Positions 43,548 through 52,047 of a stretch of 64,000 bases of DNA are shown here, piece after piece. The stretch lies in assembly GCF_016817355.1 (NCBI RefSeq), contig NZ_JADOTT010000004.1, forward strand, positions 124,001 through 188,000, written 5' to 3'. Position numbers and translations under genes: made by a program. The DNA comes from Maricaulis parjimensis (lineage in GTDB: Bacteria; Pseudomonadota; Alphaproteobacteria; Caulobacterales; Maricaulaceae). Under the pieces are notes generated by a model. That model made no database searches, was not told where the DNA came from, and saw nothing but the letters and a program-made list of their open reading frames with translations. Within the stretch, counting starts at the first letter, position 1, and each line of letters opens with the position of its first letter.

Positions 43548-45869
43548 ATGATCGCACGTCTTCTTCGCTATGCCGCCTGGACTGTGGCCGGCCTGGCCGG
43601 TTTCGCTGTCCTGTTTGTCCTGGTGATGGCCAACCGACTCTACGCCTCCCTGCCCCAGACCCACGGTGAGATGGCGATGGCCGGGCTGGAGGATGAAGCC
43701 CGGATCATCCGTGACGCGCACGGCATTCCCCACATCTTCGCCAGCAATGGTCATGACGCCTATTACGCGCTGGGCGTGGCCCATGCCCAGGACCGGCTCT
43801 GGCAGATGGAGATCACCCGCCGGGCCCTGCGCGGCCGGGTCGCCGAACTGATCGGACCGCCGGCCGTGGAGACCGACATCTTCTTCCGCACGATGGGACT
43901 GGGCGAGGCGGCCGATGAAGCCGTCAACGCCCTGCCCGCCGATGTCATTGCCGCGCTGGAAGCCTATGCCGATGGCGTCAATGCGGTGATCGGGGCGCCC
44001 GGCTTCATCCCGCCGCCAGAATTCCAGATCCTGATGGCCTCGCCGGAGCCCTGGACGCCGGCCGATACGGTGGTTGTCTACAAGGCGATCGCGCTGGACC
44101 TGTTCGGCAATGCTTTTGAAGAACCCGCCCGCGCTGCGCTGGACGCGCATCTGGGCGCCGAACGTGCCGAGGAATTCATTGGCCGCTATCCCGACGACGC
44201 GCCGCGTTCGCTCACCATGGCGGATATCGGGCTGAGCGAGGACATGCCCGACCTGGTGGAACCTGCCCCGGTTCAGGGGCCCGAGGATAATGGCCGCGAC
44301 GGCTCCAACAATTGGGTTCTCTCCGGCAGCCGAACCGCCTCCGGCCTGCCCATCCTGGCCAATGACCCGCATCTGGGCCTGCGCGCGCCCGCCATCTGGT
44401 ATCTCGCCCGCCTGACCACGCCAGAGGGCAGTGCCGTCGGTGCCACCCTGCCCGGCACGCCCTTTGTCACGCTGGGGCGCAATGACGACATTGCCTGGGG
44501 TTTCACCAATACCGGTCCCGATGTCGGTGATCTCCACGCCGTCACCGCCGATGCCGTCATCGGTGAGCGCGAGGAACACATTTCCGTCCGCTTCGGCGAG
44601 GACATTACCCTCACCCGGCGCGAGACCGCGACCGGCCCGGTCCTGGACCCGGCCCATTTCGATTATGCCGTGCCGGAGGGCGCCGATTTCTTCGCCCTGC
44701 AATGGATGCTGGATGAGCCGGACGACGCCACGACGGGCGTTGGCCTGCACATTCTGTCCTCGGAAAACTGGGATGATTTCGTGGCCGCCGTCCGCGGCTT
44801 CGTCGCCCCGCAGCAGAATATCGTCTTTGCCGCCCGCGATGGCGATATCGGCTTCTACGCCCCCTCCCGCATCCCTGTGCGGGATGCAGACGGAAACTGG
44901 GTCTCCACCATTCCCTTCGAGGAATTGCCCCATACCCGCAATCCGGAGCGCGGCTTCATTGCCACCGCCAACAACAAGATCGTGCCGGACGGCTATCCGC
45001 ACTATCTGACCAGTGAATGGTATGGCGTCGCCCGTATCCGCCGCATCTATGACGGGATTGAAAGTCAGCCCGTGCATGATCTGGACTCGATGGCCGCGCT
45101 GCAGACCGACACGGTTTCGGACATGGCGCTGCGCATCCTGCCCGTGCTTCTGACAGCGCAGCCGGATACCGAATTGGGCAGCCAGGCGCTAACCATGCTG
45201 GAAAGCTGGGACGGCGACATGGCCGTCGACCGGCCGGAACCGCTGATCTATGCCGCCTGGGTGCGCGAACTGAACCGCGCCATCTATGCCGATGATCTGG
45301 GTGAGCTTTTCCCGCGCTGGTATGCCGACCGCCGTGTCCTGTTGATGGATGTGCTGACGGGAGAGCTGTCAGCCTGGTGCGATGACATCAACTCGCCGCA
45401 GACAGAGACCTGCCAAGACCTGCTGGGCCCGGCGCTGGACCGCGCCCTGACGCTGACGGCCGCCGACCAGGGCACGGATCTCGACGCCTGGCGCTGGGGC
45501 GATGTCCATTATGCCCGCCATGCCCACACGCCGTTTTCCGATTTCCCGGTCCTGCGGGATGTTTTCACCATCACCACGCCCATTCCGGGCGATGGAGCGA
45601 CGGTGAATGTGGCGCACTATTCCTTCCGCCGGCCGGGCTATTCCGTCTATCACGGTGCCTCCTACCGGGCGCTCTATGACATGGCCGATCCGGACGCTTC
45701 GCGCTTCATGATCACCACCGGACAGTCCGGCAATGTCATGTCGCGCCATTATGACGATCTGGCTCCGCTCTGGGGCCGTGGCGAATATCTGGAAATCCCG
45801 ACGGGATGGACGGCGGACACGCCGCCCGAGGGCGCCAGCGTGCTGGTGCTTCAGCCCGGCTCGCAATAA
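43548..45869 (+). CDS. Penicillin acylase family hydrolase (Ntn hydrolase, exported)
   Basis: 773 aa from MIARLLRYAAWTVAGLAG, an N-terminal signal/anchor. The family cleaves acyl amides (beta-lactams, acyl-homoserine lactones) and is made as a precursor that self-cleaves. The alpha-chain has IIRDAHGIPHIFA and AYYALGVAHAQDRLWQME. The beta-chain would begin at S253 in DGSNNWVLSGSRTASGLPIL, the N-terminal nucleophile, followed by NDPHLGL. GFTNTGPDVGDLH and GHxxxxxP-like end segments fit. Natural substrate, including quorum signals, is unknown. Its last 19 bp overlap the convergent flavin reductase gene. Confidence 0.9.
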   Translation: MIARLLRYAAWTVAGLAGFAVLFVLVMANRLYASLPQTHGEMAMAGLEDEARIIRDAHGIPHIFASNGHDAYYALGVAHAQDRLWQMEITRRALRGRVAELIGPPAVETDIFFRTMGLGEAADEAVNALPADVIAALEAYADGVNAVIGAPGFIPPPEFQILMASPEPWTPADTVVVYKAIALDLFGNAFEEPARAALDAHLGAERAEEFIGRYPDDAPRSLTMADIGLSEDMPDLVEPAPVQGPEDNGRDGSNNWVLSGSRTASGLPILANDPHLGLRAPAIWYLARLTTPEGSAVGATLPGTPFVTLGRNDDIAWGFTNTGPDVGDLHAVTADAVIGEREEHISVRFGEDITLTRRETATGPVLDPAHFDYAVPEGADFFALQWMLDEPDDATTGVGLHILSSENWDDFVAAVRGFVAPQQNIVFAARDGDIGFYAPSRIPVRDADGNWVSTIPFEELPHTRNPERGFIATANNKIVPDGYPHYLTSEWYGVARIRRIYDGIESQPVHDLDSMAALQTDTVSDMALRILPVLLTAQPDTELGSQALTMLESWDGDMAVDRPEPLIYAAWVRELNRAIYADDLGELFPRWYADRRVLLMDVLTGELSAWCDDINSPQTETCQDLLGPALDRALTLTAADQGTDLDAWRWGDVHYARHAHTPFSDFPVLRDVFTITTPIPGDGATVNVAHYSFRRPGYSVYHGASYRALYDMADPDASRFMITTGQSGNVMSRHYDDLAPLWGRGEYLEIPTGWTADTPPEGASVLVLQPGSQ

Positions 45870-46315
45870 TTCGAGGTGTAGAAGACCAGGGCGGAGACGT
45901 CGCGCGGCGTATCGAAATCGACGACATCGCCGATGATGATGTCATGGTCGCCCGCCGTGATCACCGAATTCTGGCGGCACAGGAAACGCGCCACACAGCC
46001 CTCGATCAGCGGAGCGGTCTCACCTTCCCAGGCGGCATGGCAGGCGCGCAGATCCGGTTCGATGGCACAGGCATGGGCCAGGCCAGCCTGGTCCGCCGCC
46101 AATACATTGATCGCGTAATCCTTGGCATCCACGAAGCGCTTGTAACGCTCCGTCCCGTGCTCGACCGACCACAGGACCAGGCGCGGATCCAGCGAGACCG
46201 AGGCGAAGGAATTCACCGTCATGCCGATCGCCTTGCCCTCGTCAAACGTAGTGACGATGGTGACCCCGGTCGGATAGCGCCCGAGTGCGTCGCGGTAGGT
46301 GCGGCTGTCGGTCAA
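45851..46315 (-). CDS. Flavin reductase family protein (FMN-binding split barrel)
   Basis: A 154-aa NAD(P)H:flavin oxidoreductase-like protein that typically supplies reduced FMN/FAD to a two-component monooxygenase. Landmarks are ALGRYPTGVTIVTTFDEGKAIGM-type start residues, MTVNSFASVSLDPRLVLWSV, FAINVLAADQ-like strands and the end GDHDIIIGDVVDF. No monooxygenase lies next to it, so the partner is unknown. It is convergent with the acylase gene (19-bp overlap) and divergent from motB. Confidence 0.87.
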   Translation of the reverse strand: MTDSRTYRDALGRYPTGVTIVTTFDEGKAIGMTVNSFASVSLDPRLVLWSVEHGTERYKRFVDAKDYAINVLAADQAGLAHACAIEPDLRACHAAWEGETAPLIEGCVARFLCRQNSVITAGDHDIIIGDVVDFDTPRDVSALVFYTSNYCEPG

Positions 46316-46404
46316 TGCGGAACCTTTCGCAATCGAGAAATGAAACCTGGCCTTAACGCTAACCGTCTACAGGAGAGACGGACCTAGAAACAAGGTGGGT
46401 GGAC

Positions 46405-47328
46405 ATGGCGGCCAAGGATCAGCCGATTGTCATCAAGAAAGTCGTCAAGGGCGGCGGCGGCGGACACCATGGCGGTGCCTGGAAAGTTGCCTATGCCGAC
46501 TTCGTGACGGCGATGATGGCTTTCTTCCTGCTGATGTGGCTCATCAATACCACCACGCCTGAGCAAAAGCGCGGCATTGCCGACTATTTTGCCCCGGCCA
46601 GCGTCTCGCCGGCCAATTCCGGCTCCGGCGCCCCGCTTGCCGGTACCGCACCGGGTGATGATGGCGTGCAGGGTTCCGGCGACAGTTCCATGCGCCAGCG
46701 CCTCGCGCCGACCGCCCCGCAACTCAATGACCGCGACCGCCAGCAGCAGCCGGAAGGCTCGCCGGAAGCGGTCGAGGAATCGGAAGTCGAAGTCACCGCC
46801 TCTGCTCTTGCCGAAGCCCAGCAGCGCCGCGACAGCGCGCAGCTGCACTCTGCCGCCATGTCCCTGCGTCAGGCCATGCAGGACATGCCGGAACTGGCCG
46901 AGCTCTCCAACCACATCATTGTCGACGAAACCCCGGAAGGTCTGCGCATCCAGCTGATCGACCAGGAAGGCCGTCCGATGTTCAATCCGGGGGCCGTGGA
47001 ACCCAATGACCGCGCCGTAACCCTGTTGCGCGCCGTCGCCCGGATCGCCGAACGCCTGCCCAACCGGCTTTCCATTGCCGGTCACACGGACAGCGCTCCG
47101 GCGACCAATCTGGACTACACGAATTGGGAATTGTCCGCTGACCGCGCCAATGCGGCCCGCGCCGTCCTGCAGCGCGCCGGCATCTCCAATGACCGGATCT
47201 ATGAAGTGCGCGGCAAGGCCGGGTCCGAACCGCTCTATCCGGATGATCCCTTCATGCCGGGCAATCGCCGGATTTCCATTGTCCTGCTACGTGAAGCCCC
47301 GGTTCTTCCCAACGGTCACGAACTCTGA
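46405..47328 (+). CDS. motB: Flagellar motor stator protein MotB
   Basis: 307 aa. A short basic, glycine/histidine-rich cytoplasmic tail (IIKKVVKGGGGGHHGGAWK region) precedes one transmembrane helix with the proton-carrying D32 in AYADFVTAMMAFFLLMWLI. The plug/linker is long and rich in Ala/Gln/Glu (60-150). The C-terminal OmpA-like peptidoglycan-binding domain has LSIAGHTDSAPA, NWELSADRANAAR and NRRISIVLL. The start is the ATG at 46405 (AAGGTGGGTGGAC upstream) in place of a GTG two codons earlier. MotA is not adjacent. A TTAAC near 46353 recalls a CtrA half-site, but no full CtrA box is clear. Confidence 0.93.
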   Translation: MAAKDQPIVIKKVVKGGGGGHHGGAWKVAYADFVTAMMAFFLLMWLINTTTPEQKRGIADYFAPASVSPANSGSGAPLAGTAPGDDGVQGSGDSSMRQRLAPTAPQLNDRDRQQQPEGSPEAVEESEVEVTASALAEAQQRRDSAQLHSAAMSLRQAMQDMPELAELSNHIIVDETPEGLRIQLIDQEGRPMFNPGAVEPNDRAVTLLRAVARIAERLPNRLSIAGHTDSAPATNLDYTNWELSADRANAARAVLQRAGISNDRIYEVRGKAGSEPLYPDDPFMPGNRRISIVLLREAPVLPNGHEL

Positions 47329-47375
47329 TCCGCGACCAATTCACTCAGACATTCAGGAAAGGCTTCGCAAGTCCG

Positions 47376-47397
47376 CCGGACGCATGGTAGCGTCCGG
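47376..47397. terminator. Hairpin after motB
   Basis: A perfect 8-bp stem (CCGGACGC / GCGTCCGG) with a 6-nt loop lies 48 bp past motB and 38 bp before the permease gene. No T-tract follows, so it may be a weak or factor-assisted terminator. Confidence 0.45.
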
Positions 47398-47434
47398 GAA
47401 CGGATGACCCGAACCTGTTTTTCCCGAAATCGAG

Positions 47435-49306
47435 ATGAGTGATTTGGCGGCTGAATTGGCGGCGCTCGGCGCTTGGCAGATGTGGGTGGTTCTGGGCGGT
47501 CTGGTGATCGCCGTGGGCCTGTTTATCTGGGACCGGTTCCCGATCGAGATGGTGTCGGCGGGCATCGTCGCCCTGCTTCTGCTCTTCTTCAATGTCTTCC
47601 CGGTCGAACTGGCCGGGCATGAGGATGTGAACTGGTCGGCGCGCATGCTGGCCGGTTTCGCCAATCCGGCGCTGTTCACGATTCTCTGCCTCCTCATCGT
47701 CGGTCAGGGCATATTCCAGACCGGGGCGATGGAGGGGCCGACGCAATTCCTGCTCTCCTCTTATGACCAGCGGCCCACCCTGACCCTGGTGACGATGTTC
47801 GCCTTTGCCTTCATCGTCTCGGCCTTCATCAACAATACGCCCGTCGTGGTGATGTTCGTGCCCATCCTGGTAGCCATCGCCCACCGGATGGAACAGAGCC
47901 CGTCCAAACTCCTCATTCCGCTGAGCTATGTCTGCATTCTGGCCGGCATGACCACGTTGATCGGTTCCTCAACCAACCTTCTGGTAGCCGAACAATTGCG
48001 CGCGATCTCGGCCCTCGATCTCAACTTCTTCACGCCGACGGGTCCGGGTCTCTACCTGGCCGGGGTCGGTCTGATCTACATCGTCCTCATCCTGCCGCGC
48101 CTTCTGCCGGACCGGGCGACGATGGAGACGGAGATCGCCGGTGGTGCCAAGGGCCGTCAGTATATCGCCCAGCTGGAAGTCACTTCGGATCACCCCCTGG
48201 TCGGCAAGAAGCCGGTCATGGGCATGTTCCAGGACTTGCCGGACATGACGGTCCGCATGATCCAGCGGGGCGAACACGCGCTCCTGCCGCCCTTCGACCA
48301 GATCGAGCTGAAAGCCGGCGATCTCGTCATCGTGGCGGCCACGCGCCAGACCCTGTCCAATCTCTTCTCCAAGCGCGCCGATTTCATGCGCGGCATGCTG
48401 GCCGCCTCCGGACCAGGCGAGAACCCGACCCCGGGTGAAAGCCTGTTGATGACCGAGGCGGTCGTCGCACCGGGTTCGCGTCTGACAGGCCGCACGATCC
48501 AGCAGATCGGTTTCCGCCACGCCACGGGCTGTATCGTGCTGGGCGTGCAGCGCCGCAGCCGCATGATCCGCTCGCGCATGGGCGAGATCCGTCTGGAAGC
48601 CGGTGACACCCTCCTCTTGTTCGGGTCGGCTGAATCCATGCGTCAGCTCCGCGCCGACCGGGATTTGCTGCTGATGGAATGGGCGACCCAGGCGCTGGCC
48701 GATCCGCGCCGGGCCACTGCTGCCCGCATCATTTTCGGTGCTGTTGTGGTCTGCGCGGCCACCAGCCTTCTGCCGATTGTCGTCGCTTCCTTCCTGGGTG
48801 CGGTCGGGATGATTGCGGCGGGCTGTCTGAATACGCGCCAGGCCACGCGGGCCATCGACATGAAGGTCTTCCTGCTGATCGGCTCGGCCATCGCGCTGGG
48901 CACGGCCCTTCAGGATACCGGGGGCGCGGGACTTCTGGCCTCCGCCGTGGTGAGCGTGTTTGCGCCCTTCGGTGAGGTGGCGCTGATGTCCGCTCTCTTC
49001 ATCGTGGTCGCCGTGCTGACCAATTTCCTGTCCAACAGCGCCACGGCCATCCTGTTCACACCGATCGCGATAGGGGCCGCCGAACAGATCGGATCAGACA
49101 ATACGATCCTCTTCGCCCTGACCGTGCTCTTTGCAGCAAACACCTGTTTTGCAACGCCGATCGGCTATCAGACCAATCTGCTCGTGATGGGTCCGGGCCA
49201 TTACCGCTTCTCCGACTACATCCGGGCCGGCGCGCCCATGGTGATCCTGTTTTGGCTGGCCTTTACGATTTACATCTCTGTGCTCTACGCGTTTGGATGG
49301 GCGTGA
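47435..49306 (+). CDS. SLC13/DASS-type permease with two RCK_C (TrkA-C) domains
   Basis: A 623-aa inner-membrane anion/sodium symporter-like protein. The N-terminal membrane half (about 1-215) and C-terminal half (about 430-623) have 10-12 helices. They contain the family hairpins FINNTPVVVMFVPI and TLIGSSTNLLVAEQLR in the first half and NFLSNSATAILFTPI and FATPIGYQTNLLVMGPG in the second. Two cytosolic RCK_C domains (about 230-310 and 330-410) lie between. Such proteins carry dicarboxylates, sulfate or other anions. Substrate is not decided by sequence. bpt follows after 39 bp. Confidence 0.88.
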   Translation: MSDLAAELAALGAWQMWVVLGGLVIAVGLFIWDRFPIEMVSAGIVALLLLFFNVFPVELAGHEDVNWSARMLAGFANPALFTILCLLIVGQGIFQTGAMEGPTQFLLSSYDQRPTLTLVTMFAFAFIVSAFINNTPVVVMFVPILVAIAHRMEQSPSKLLIPLSYVCILAGMTTLIGSSTNLLVAEQLRAISALDLNFFTPTGPGLYLAGVGLIYIVLILPRLLPDRATMETEIAGGAKGRQYIAQLEVTSDHPLVGKKPVMGMFQDLPDMTVRMIQRGEHALLPPFDQIELKAGDLVIVAATRQTLSNLFSKRADFMRGMLAASGPGENPTPGESLLMTEAVVAPGSRLTGRTIQQIGFRHATGCIVLGVQRRSRMIRSRMGEIRLEAGDTLLLFGSAESMRQLRADRDLLLMEWATQALADPRRATAARIIFGAVVVCAATSLLPIVVASFLGAVGMIAAGCLNTRQATRAIDMKVFLLIGSAIALGTALQDTGGAGLLASAVVSVFAPFGEVALMSALFIVVAVLTNFLSNSATAILFTPIAIGAAEQIGSDNTILFALTVLFAANTCFATPIGYQTNLLVMGPGHYRFSDYIRAGAPMVILFWLAFTIYISVLYAFGWA

Positions 49307-49345
49307 GTTAGTCTGTCCACGAAGCAGTAGCGACAAGCCCGGCCC

Positions 49346-50098
49346 GTGACCCATCCGTTTGCGACACGCCAGATACCCTTTTTCCTGACAGCGGCCTCGC
49401 CCTGTCCCTACCTGCCGGGCCGGTGGGAGCGGAAAGTCTTTACCCGGATCGATGTCGGCGAAGGCCCCGCCCTCAATGACGCGCTGACCCATGCCGGCTT
49501 CCGCCGCAGCCAGGGCGTGCTCTACCGGCCGGCCTGTGAAGCCTGCGACGCCTGCAAGTCCGTCCGGATCGATGTCGCCGAATTCGACTGGAAGCGCCGC
49601 TGGCGCAAAATCCTCAACCGCAATGAGGATCTGACGGTCTCGACCGAAGCCCAGACCGCCACGCTGGAACAGTTCGATCTTCTGTCGCGCTATCTCAATT
49701 CGCGCCATGGCGATGGCGACATGGTGGGCATGTCCTTCGGCGAATACGTGATGATGGCCGAGGAAGGCGCCCAGCGCACCCATATCGCGGAATACCGCGA
49801 CGCGGCGGGCGAGCTGACGGCCAGCGTCCTGACGGATGTCCTCAAGGACGGGCTGTCGCTGATCTATTCCTATTTCGACCCAGAACAGGACCGCCGCAGC
49901 CTGGGGGCTTTCATCATCCTCGACGCAGTCCGCCAGGCCGAGGCGGCCGGCCTGCCCTTCGTTTATTTGGGCTATTGGGTACGCGACAGCCGCAAGATGA
50001 ACTACAAGGCCCAGTATACACCGCTGCAAGTTCTCACCAGTTCGGGCTGGCAGGCCCTGTCCGAACTGGATATCCATGAGGATGACGAGGAAGAATGA
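49346..50098 (+). CDS. bpt: Aspartate/glutamate leucyltransferase (Bpt)
   Basis: A 250-aa aminoacyl-tRNA-protein transferase that adds leucine to N-terminal Asp/Glu and marks proteins for ClpS/ClpAP degradation (N-degron pathway). The start is a GTG (49346). Landmarks are CPYLPGRWERKVFTRI, the cysteine cluster YRPACEACDACKSVRI, IYSYFDPEQDRRSLGAFIIL and YLGYWVRDSRKMNYKAQYTP at the end. The length and lack of a long C-terminus fit Bpt, not the eukaryotic arginyltransferase. The TRAP transporter genes follow after 45 bp. Confidence 0.94.
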   Translation: MTHPFATRQIPFFLTAASPCPYLPGRWERKVFTRIDVGEGPALNDALTHAGFRRSQGVLYRPACEACDACKSVRIDVAEFDWKRRWRKILNRNEDLTVSTEAQTATLEQFDLLSRYLNSRHGDGDMVGMSFGEYVMMAEEGAQRTHIAEYRDAAGELTASVLTDVLKDGLSLIYSYFDPEQDRRSLGAFIILDAVRQAEAAGLPFVYLGYWVRDSRKMNYKAQYTPLQVLTSSGWQALSELDIHEDDEEE

Positions 50099-50143
50099 CG
50101 CAGTGGCGCAGCGCGCCGCCAGTGATTCCCGGGGGAGACGGAC

Positions 50144-51262
50144 ATGGATCGACGTACATTCATCAGCGGTGGCGCCATCGCTGCCGCCACGGTTGCGACC
50201 GCTTGCGGGGAAACCGGACAGGAAAACACCGGACCGGCCGCTCCGGCGGTCAATCGCGGCGTCACCCGCCTGCGCATGGTGACCACCTGGCCGGCGAATT
50301 TCCCGGGCCTGGGTACCGCTGCCAATAATGTCGCCGATTACATCAACCGCATGTCCGGCGGTTCGCTGGAAGTGCGCGTCTACGCGGCCGGCGAGATCGT
50401 CAGCGCCTTCGAGGCCTTTGATGCGGTCTCCGAGGGCACGGCGGACATGTATCACGGCGCCGAATACTATTGGCAGGGCAAATCCCCGGCCTTCAACTAT
50501 TTCACCGCTGTTCCCTTCGGCATGACCGCCTATGAGATCATGGGCTGGGTGGAATATGGCGGCGGCCAGGCGCTCTGGGACGAGCTGTCCGGCGGCTTCA
50601 ACATCAAACCCTTCCAGGCCGGCAATTCCGGCCATCAGATGGGCGGCTGGTTCAAGCGCGAGATCAATACGCTGGACGATTTCCAGGGCCTGCGCATGCG
50701 GATTCCGGGCCTGGGCGGCAATGTGCTTCGCGAACTGGGCGGCGCCGCTGTCACCCTGTCCGGCGGCGAAATCTATCCGGCCCTGCAGAACGGCACGATC
50801 GACGCCACCGAATGGGTCGGCCCCTGGAATGACCTCGCCTTCGGCTTCTACCGCGAAGCCCCCTTCTATTACGGTCCTGGTTTCCATGAGCCGGGCGCCT
50901 GCCTGAGCGTCGGCATCAATCGCGGCGTCTGGGATGGGCTGGCCGATGACCACAAGGCGATCATCGCCTCGGCCTGCCGCACGGCGAACAATCTCTCCCT
51001 TGCCGAATTCCAGTACCAGAACGCGCTGGCGCTGGACGTGCTGCTCAATGAGCATGGCGTGCAGCTGCGTCATTTCTCCGACGAGATCTGGGAACAGATC
51101 GGCACGATCTCCGAACAGGTCGTCGCCGATACCGGCAATGCCGACCCCTTCACGCGCCAGGTCTATGACAGCTATCTGGATGCGCGCGACAAGATGCGGG
51201 GCTGGGGCCGGATTTCCGAACTCCCCTACATGGCCCAGCGCGAACGCGTGCTCGGCGGCTAG
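50144..51262 (+). CDS. TRAP transporter substrate-binding protein (DctP family, Tat lipoprotein)
   Basis: A 372-aa periplasmic binding protein. The N-terminus has a twin-arginine motif (MDRRTFISGG) and lipobox-like VATAC (C21), implying Tat export and anchoring. The body matches the 2-oxoacid/lactate-type branch: GVTRLRMVTTWPANFPGLG, MYHGAEYYWQGKSPAFNYF and GLRMRIPGLGGNVLRELGG. The ligand region NGTIDATEWVGPWNDLAFG carries a conserved E-W pair and the Arg in RMRIPG binds the carboxylate. A GGGGGAGA site precedes the ATG. The DctQ and DctM partners follow at 3-bp and 2-bp spacing. Confidence 0.9.
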   Translation: MDRRTFISGGAIAAATVATACGETGQENTGPAAPAVNRGVTRLRMVTTWPANFPGLGTAANNVADYINRMSGGSLEVRVYAAGEIVSAFEAFDAVSEGTADMYHGAEYYWQGKSPAFNYFTAVPFGMTAYEIMGWVEYGGGQALWDELSGGFNIKPFQAGNSGHQMGGWFKREINTLDDFQGLRMRIPGLGGNVLRELGGAAVTLSGGEIYPALQNGTIDATEWVGPWNDLAFGFYREAPFYYGPGFHEPGACLSVGINRGVWDGLADDHKAIIASACRTANNLSLAEFQYQNALALDVLLNEHGVQLRHFSDEIWEQIGTISEQVVADTGNADPFTRQVYDSYLDARDKMRGWGRISELPYMAQRERVLGG

Positions 51263-51265
51263 ATC

Positions 51266-52045
51266 ATGCGTGACGGCGACCGCCTGATCCTGGCCTGCCT
51301 CATTCTCGCTGTGGCGCTGGTCATCCTGGATGGTGTCAGCGGCGGCGGTGTCGCCGGCTGGGCGCAAGCCAATCTCCCCGGTATCGCCCACACATTCGGC
51401 CTGTGGGCCGGACGGATCGGCATCGTGCTGGCCCCGCTGGCCTTCCTGCCGCTTGTCACAGGAATTCTCGGCCGTTTCATTAAAATGCGCGGTCTTGTCT
51501 GGACCCTGCACGACCGGGTTATCCGTCTGATAGAGACCATCACCCGCTCCATCGGCGGCGCGGCTCGCTGGTTCGCCCTGGGCCTGGTCATCGTCACCGC
51601 CGTGATCGTGGTGCAGCGCTATGTCTTCGGTTTCGCCTCGACGAAACTGCAGGAGAGCGTGATCTACATGCACGCCCTGCTCTTCCTGCTCGCCTCGGCC
51701 TCTGCCCTGCTGAGTGGCGGACATGTCCGGGTCGATGTCTTCTATTCCAAGGCCTCCGAGAAGGCGAAAGCCTGGATCGATCTGTTCGGCACCTATCTCG
51801 CCCTCATTCCGATGAGCGCGCTCATCCTCTGGTCCTCGACCGGATACATGGCCTCGGCCTGGCGCATTCTGGAGCGTTCGCGCGAGAGTGACGGCCTTCC
51901 CTTTGTATTCATTCTGAAAACGGCCATTCCCCTCTTCGCCATCCTGATGATCATCCAGGGTGTGGCGATGGCCGCCCGCGCCGCCATGACCCTGGCCGGC
52001 CAGAAAACGCCCGACCTTCCGGCATCGCTGGAGGCCGAGGTCTGA
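51266..52045 (+). CDS. TRAP transporter small membrane subunit (DctQ)
   Basis: A 259-aa DctQ, longer than the usual 160-200 aa because of an N-terminal extension with two helices (LILACLILAVALVILDGV and IGIVLAPLAFLPLVTGIL). The core has the four helices typical of DctQ, with the family pattern SVIYMHALLFLLASASALL, GGHVRVDVFYSKAS and LIPMSALILWSSTGYMASAW. It spaces the binding protein and DctM within one operon. Extended DctQ subunits are known for the mannitol and 2-oxoacid-type TRAP systems. Confidence 0.88.
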   Translation: MRDGDRLILACLILAVALVILDGVSGGGVAGWAQANLPGIAHTFGLWAGRIGIVLAPLAFLPLVTGILGRFIKMRGLVWTLHDRVIRLIETITRSIGGAARWFALGLVIVTAVIVVQRYVFGFASTKLQESVIYMHALLFLLASASALLSGGHVRVDVFYSKASEKAKAWIDLFGTYLALIPMSALILWSSTGYMASAWRILERSRESDGLPFVFILKTAIPLFAILMIIQGVAMAARAAMTLAGQKTPDLPASLEAEV

Positions 52046-52047
52046 GC

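Noticed and set aside
43410-45077. 555-codon minus-strand frame opposite the acylase gene
   Set aside because: Antisense shadow of an enzyme with intact catalytic motifs.
46330-46404. CtrA binding site before motB
   Set aside because: A single TTAAC is present near 46353, but no second half-site at the required TTAA-N7-TTAA spacing.
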